Assembly (NCBI GenBank): GCA_964416305.1
Contig: CAYQDM010000015.1
Location: 1 to 64,000, forward strand
Direction of reading: 5' to 3'
DNA: 64,000 nucleotides
Origin: Acidaminobacter sp964416305
GTDB taxonomy: Bacteria > Bacillota > Clostridia > Peptostreptococcales > Acidaminobacteraceae
Below, in pieces: positions 61,067-64,000 of the stretch. How positions within the stretch are numbered: the first letter of the stretch is position 1; every line of letters starts with the position of its first letter. The notes beneath the pieces were generated by a model that did not search any database, was not told the DNA's origin, and worked only from the letters and a program-made list of their open reading frames with translations. Both the position numbers and the translations under genes were made by a program.

Positions 61067-61265
61067 GATGCAGGCCTCCTGATCCATATTAGCACTTATG
61101 TTTTATTCATCCCCAAAGTCCGGGATTCATAACAACACTCTCATCACTTTGTTTTAAAGCAATAAATGTGCCACACGACAACGAAAACAGCAACTTATAA
61201 AATAATATTCTAGCGGTTGCAAATACTGCATTATGAAATTATTGCCACAAAACAAAGAGAAACGT

Positions 61266-61278
61266 GGTGTCAGACACC
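61266..61278. repeat. GGTGTCAGACACC palindrome copy
   Basis: A single 13-base perfect palindrome (apart from its centre) in the 61067-61430 spacer, of the same family as the 24-bp array at 16457. The rest of the spacer holds only the hutH terminator. Confidence 0.5.
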
Positions 61279-61370
61279 CTCTTCCAACTCTCTCAAATGT
61301 CAAATCATTTTTACAAGGTCATGATTTTTTTACTTCCATCCGACTTTGATTGATCCTACTTACAACAAAA

Positions 61371-61415
61371 GCCAAGGCAAGGAAACGGCGCGCTGCGCCG
61401 TTTCCTTGCCTTGGC
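61371..61415 (-). terminator. Rho-independent terminator of hutH
   Basis: A perfect 21-bp stem (61371-61391 with 61395-61415) and three-base loop, followed by TTTTGTTG on the minus strand. Confidence 0.9.
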
Positions 61416-61430
61416 TCAATAATCCACTCA

Positions 61431-62963
61431 TTATACCAGTTTCAGCTCACCGATTGCAGCTTCAACGGCCTTGACGACTGCTTCGCTACGAACGAGTGCT
61501 TCACCTTTGCGAAGATCAATGTACATCTCGCGGTCTTCCACCCATTTAGGCACTGACGCACGTACGACTTCGAAGGCAGCAGCTGTACCCTTTCCAAGCT
61601 TGCTTGGATCCTTGAATTCAATGCCTTGCGCTGCAGCAAGGAGCTCGACTGCAAGGACATGGATTGTATTGGTCAAAATGTCTCTGGCTTTTCTGGCTGC
61701 GATTGTACCCATACTGACATGGTCTTCCTGATTAGCAGAAGAAGGAATGGAGTCCACGCTTGCAGGATGTGCCAGAACTTTATTTTCAGAGACCAGCGCC
61801 GCCGCGCTGTACTGTGCGATCATGAAGCCCGAATGCAGGCCGCCGTTTGGCGTGAGGAATGCCGGAAGTCCGCTGAGCTGCGGATTGACAAGTCTCTCGA
61901 TTCTGCGCTCGCTGGAGTTGGCCATTTCTGCGATACAGATGCCGAGGAAGTCAAACGCCATTGCGACAGGCTGACCATGGAAGTTTCCGCCTGAAATAGC
62001 CGCGTCGTCATCCGGGAAGATGATTGGGTTATCCGTCACAGAGTTGATCTCAATCTCAACTCTTTCTTTGACAAACTTAAGTGCATCCTTGCTCGCACCA
62101 TGAATCTGCGGTACGCAGCGCAGCGCATAAGCATCCTGCACGCGGATTTCGCCCTGACGCGTCGTCAGCCCGCTGCCACCCAAGAGTCTCAGCAGGTTCG
62201 CAGCTGTGTCCATTTGGCCCTGATGCGGTCTGACGGCGTGGAGCCGCGGATCAAACGCGTCTGTGACTGCATTCAGCGCTTCCATGGTCATTGAAGCGGT
62301 GATATCCGCCAGTTTGAATGCGTTCATGGCATCATAAACCGTGATGCAGCCCACTGCTGTCATGACCTGAGTCCCGTTGATCAGCGCAAGCCCTTCTTTG
62401 GAAGTCAGCTCGACGACCGGGATGCCGGCACGCGACATAGCTTCAGCACCGGAAAGCTGTTCGCCTTTATAGAGCGCTTCGCCCAGACCAAGCATAACCA
62501 GAACCATGTGAGATAGCGGCGCCAAATCCCCGCTGGCACCAAGGGAGCCTTTTTCAGGCACTAATGGCGTAACCCCTTTGTTGATCATCTCAACCAGCGT
62601 CATCACCGTGGAAAGGCGAATGCCGGAAAATCCTTTTGAAAGTGCATTGACACGCAGCAGCATGATGGCTCTTGAGATTTCTTCGCTTAAAAACGGTCCC
62701 ACGCCGCATGCGTGGCTGATGATCAGATTGCGCTGAAGCTCTTTGGTCTCTTCCTTGGAGATTGGCACATCAGAAAACTTGCCAAAACCTGTTGTGATGC
62801 CGTACACATTGCGCTTCTCTTCGACGAAACGGTCGACGATTTCCCTGGAACGCGTGATCGCCGCTTGAGCAGATTCAACGATTTCGACTTCGTAGCCATA
62901 ACGCGCTACCTGAACAACTTGGCTGATCGTCAATTGATTGCCGTCAATTCTGATTTTGGACAT
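61431..62963 (-). CDS. hutH: Histidine ammonia-lyase
   Basis: This 510-aa enzyme deaminates histidine to urocanate. The Ala143-Ser144-Gly145 triplet in GSLGASGDLAPLSH forms the MIO electrophile, and Tyr in NVYGITTGFGKF near 52 is the usual active-site residue. SIPSSANQEDHVSMG near 405 and the length fit HutH rather than phenylalanine or tyrosine lyases. AAAGGAGAG precedes the ATG. Other hut genes (hutU, hutI) are not in the window. In this organism histidine breakdown would deliver glutamate to the methylaspartate pathway. Confidence 0.95.
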   Translation of the reverse strand: MSKIRIDGNQLTISQVVQVARYGYEVEIVESAQAAITRSREIVDRFVEEKRNVYGITTGFGKFSDVPISKEETKELQRNLIISHACGVGPFLSEEISRAIMLLRVNALSKGFSGIRLSTVMTLVEMINKGVTPLVPEKGSLGASGDLAPLSHMVLVMLGLGEALYKGEQLSGAEAMSRAGIPVVELTSKEGLALINGTQVMTAVGCITVYDAMNAFKLADITASMTMEALNAVTDAFDPRLHAVRPHQGQMDTAANLLRLLGGSGLTTRQGEIRVQDAYALRCVPQIHGASKDALKFVKERVEIEINSVTDNPIIFPDDDAAISGGNFHGQPVAMAFDFLGICIAEMANSSERRIERLVNPQLSGLPAFLTPNGGLHSGFMIAQYSAAALVSENKVLAHPASVDSIPSSANQEDHVSMGTIAARKARDILTNTIHVLAVELLAAAQGIEFKDPSKLGKGTAAAFEVVRASVPKWVEDREMYIDLRKGEALVRSEAVVKAVEAAIGELKLV

Positions 62964-63158
62964 GTAATTCTCTCCTTTGGTCTGGATGGATTCATTTTAT
63001 TTTGTGAGTAACATAGCGCAATAAATTTCAAAATGCTTCTGTTTGACGCCTTTATTATTTACCCAAAGTATAGGTACAAAGCGTCAAGAATACGTCAAAT
63101 TTCCTGAGAGAGTTTAAAATTATTTGCCTGTCGTGAAGGTAAAGCTTGGAAATAAAAC

Positions 63159-63198
63159 AACCATCGGCAAAAAAAACTAAAAACTATGCCGATGGTCG
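63159..63198 (-). terminator. Inverted GACCATCGGC pair acting as terminator of tdh
   Basis: AACCATCGGCA at 63159-63169 pairs with TGCCGATGGT at 63187-63196 around an A-rich loop. On the minus strand the right arm is followed by TGTTTTATTT. It lies about 55 bases past the dehydrogenase stop. The 62964-63251 spacer shows nothing else. Confidence 0.6.
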
Positions 63199-63251
63199 CA
63201 ATTGTCAAGCCCTATTTAAATGTGTCTGGTTGTTGAAATCAAAGACTTCCA

Positions 63252-64000
63252 TTAATCCCAGTTGAGAACGACTTTGCCGGTTTGACCGGTTGCCGCCAAC
63301 TCAAAGGCCTTTTCGAACTCAGTATAATGGAACTGGTGCGTGATGATTGGCGACAGGTCGAGGCCGGATTGGAGGAGCGCCGTCATTTTGTACCAAGTCT
63401 CGTACATCTCGCGGCCATAGATCCCTTTGATGGTGAGACCATTGAAAACGATGGTATTCCAGTCAACAGCCGTGCCCGGCTGCTGAATTCCCAGCATCGC
63501 AATCTTTCCGCCGTGGCACATATTTTTTATCATGCTGTTCAGGGCAGCGGCGTTGCCGGACATCTCGAGTCCAACGTCAAAGCCTTCCTTCATTTTCAGC
63601 TCTTTCATGACATCTTCAATTTTGGTTTCCATGATATTGACAGCACGCGTCGCACCCATTTTTCTGGCGAGCTCCAAACGATACTCGTTGACATCAGTAA
63701 TAACCACATTGCGGGCGCCGGCGTGCTTCGCAACAGCCACAGCCATAATGCCGATAGGGCCCGCACCGGTAACCAGGACATCTTCGCCCAGAAGGTCAAA
63801 GCTAAGCGCTGTGTGAACTGCGTTTCCAAAGGGATCAAAGCTGGAAAGGATCTCGAGGGGGATTTCAGGATCGCAGTGCCAAACATTCGTAACAGGGATA
63901 GAAAGATACTCAGCAAAGGCGCCAGGGCGGTTTACACCAACACCACTGGTGTTCATGCACAGGTGACGTCTGCCCGCAAGGCAGTTGCGGCAGCGTCCGC
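63252..64000 (-). CDS. tdh: L-threonine 3-dehydrogenase, 5'-truncated by the window edge
   Basis: This zinc alcohol-dehydrogenase-family protein is visible for about 249 residues and continues beyond 64000. An ATG at 63954-63956 is internal: the frame upstream reads CRNCLAGRRHLC, the structural-zinc cysteine loop of Tdh. VGVNRPGAFAEYLSIP, SFDPFGNAVHTALSF and VLVTGAGPIGIMAVAVA (NAD site) identify L-threonine 3-dehydrogenase, which oxidises threonine to 2-amino-3-oxobutyrate. Its usual partner, KBL (glycine C-acetyltransferase), is not visible here. Confidence 0.9.
   Translation of the reverse strand, partial: GRCRNCLAGRRHLCMNTSGVGVNRPGAFAEYLSIPVTNVWHCDPEIPLEILSSFDPFGNAVHTALSFDLLGEDVLVTGAGPIGIMAVAVAKHAGARNVVITDVNEYRLELARKMGATRAVNIMETKIEDVMKELKMKEGFDVGLEMSGNAAALNSMIKNMCHGGKIAMLGIQQPGTAVDWNTIVFNGLTIKGIYGREMYETWYKMTALLQSGLDLSPIITHQFHYTEFEKAFELAATGQTGKVVLNWD

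Noticed and set aside
63954..63956. ATG as start of the threonine dehydrogenase
   Set aside because: The same frame upstream to the window edge encodes the conserved zinc-binding cysteine loop of the family, so the gene continues past 64000.

Overview
The window is a chromosomal stretch of an anaerobic, amino-acid-fermenting bacterium, most likely a member of the Firmicutes/Clostridia. Base composition is near 50% GC in genes, with AT-rich spacers. The reasons for this placement are two T-box leaders, strong AGGAGG-type ribosome sites with frequent TTG/GTG starts, GatCAB-dependent tRNA amidation, a tungsten/molybdenum aldehyde:ferredoxin oxidoreductase-type enzyme, and above all a complete methylaspartate pathway for glutamate fermentation. 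Genus and species cannot be fixed from the sequence alone.

Layout. 0-5.6 kb: small metabolic genes (MBL hydrolase, EamA transporter, DUF2284 protein, VOC protein, MalY-type C-S lyase, carbamate kinase). 5.9-10.7 kb: Lrp regulator with glutamate-semialdehyde dehydrogenase, a ketopantoate-reductase-like protein and an MFS carrier. 10.8-16.4 kb: MoaD-like protein with an AOR-family enzyme, DAHP synthase, and amtB-PII. 16.7-25.9 kb: one minus-strand run glmS-glmL-glmE-methylaspartase-mesaconase(alpha,beta)-citD-citE-citF, which takes glutamate to acetate and pyruvate. 26.3-35.4 kb: phenylacetate-CoA-ligase-like gene with a double-ACT protein, a DUF4153 membrane protein, a secreted LysM protein with an apparent flavinylation motif, thioesterase, Pcm, PEBP and a molybdopterin oxidoreductase. 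35.6-40.7 kb: T-box-controlled leuACDB. 40.7-45.1 kb: zinc metallopeptidase, T-box(Trp)-controlled TrpB2 and glutamate dehydrogenase. 45.6-50.6 kb: gatB, gatA and a fused aspS-gatC gene. 50.8-59 kb: glutamine synthetase and glutamate synthase (gltB, gltD). 59.8-64 kb: M20 amidohydrolase, histidine ammonia-lyase and an edge-truncated threonine dehydrogenase.

How it fits together. The window is a nitrogen and glutamate hub. AmtB/PII, GlnA, GltBD and Gdh bring ammonia into glutamate and glutamine. HutH and RocA are first or last steps of routes that feed histidine and proline/ornithine/arginine carbon into glutamate. The glm/mesaconase/citramalate-lyase operon ferments the glutamate. The palindrome TTGTATACAA, or a one-mismatch form, lies upstream of four of these units (amtB-glnK, glmS..citF, gdh, gltBD) and suggests a common regulator.

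Not explained by genes: a dispersed 10-mer GACCATCGGC, often in inverted pairs and sometimes inside reading frames; two further short repeat families that form micro-arrays with an exact 24-bp period; and the AspRS-GatC fusion. These are the main points for follow-up.
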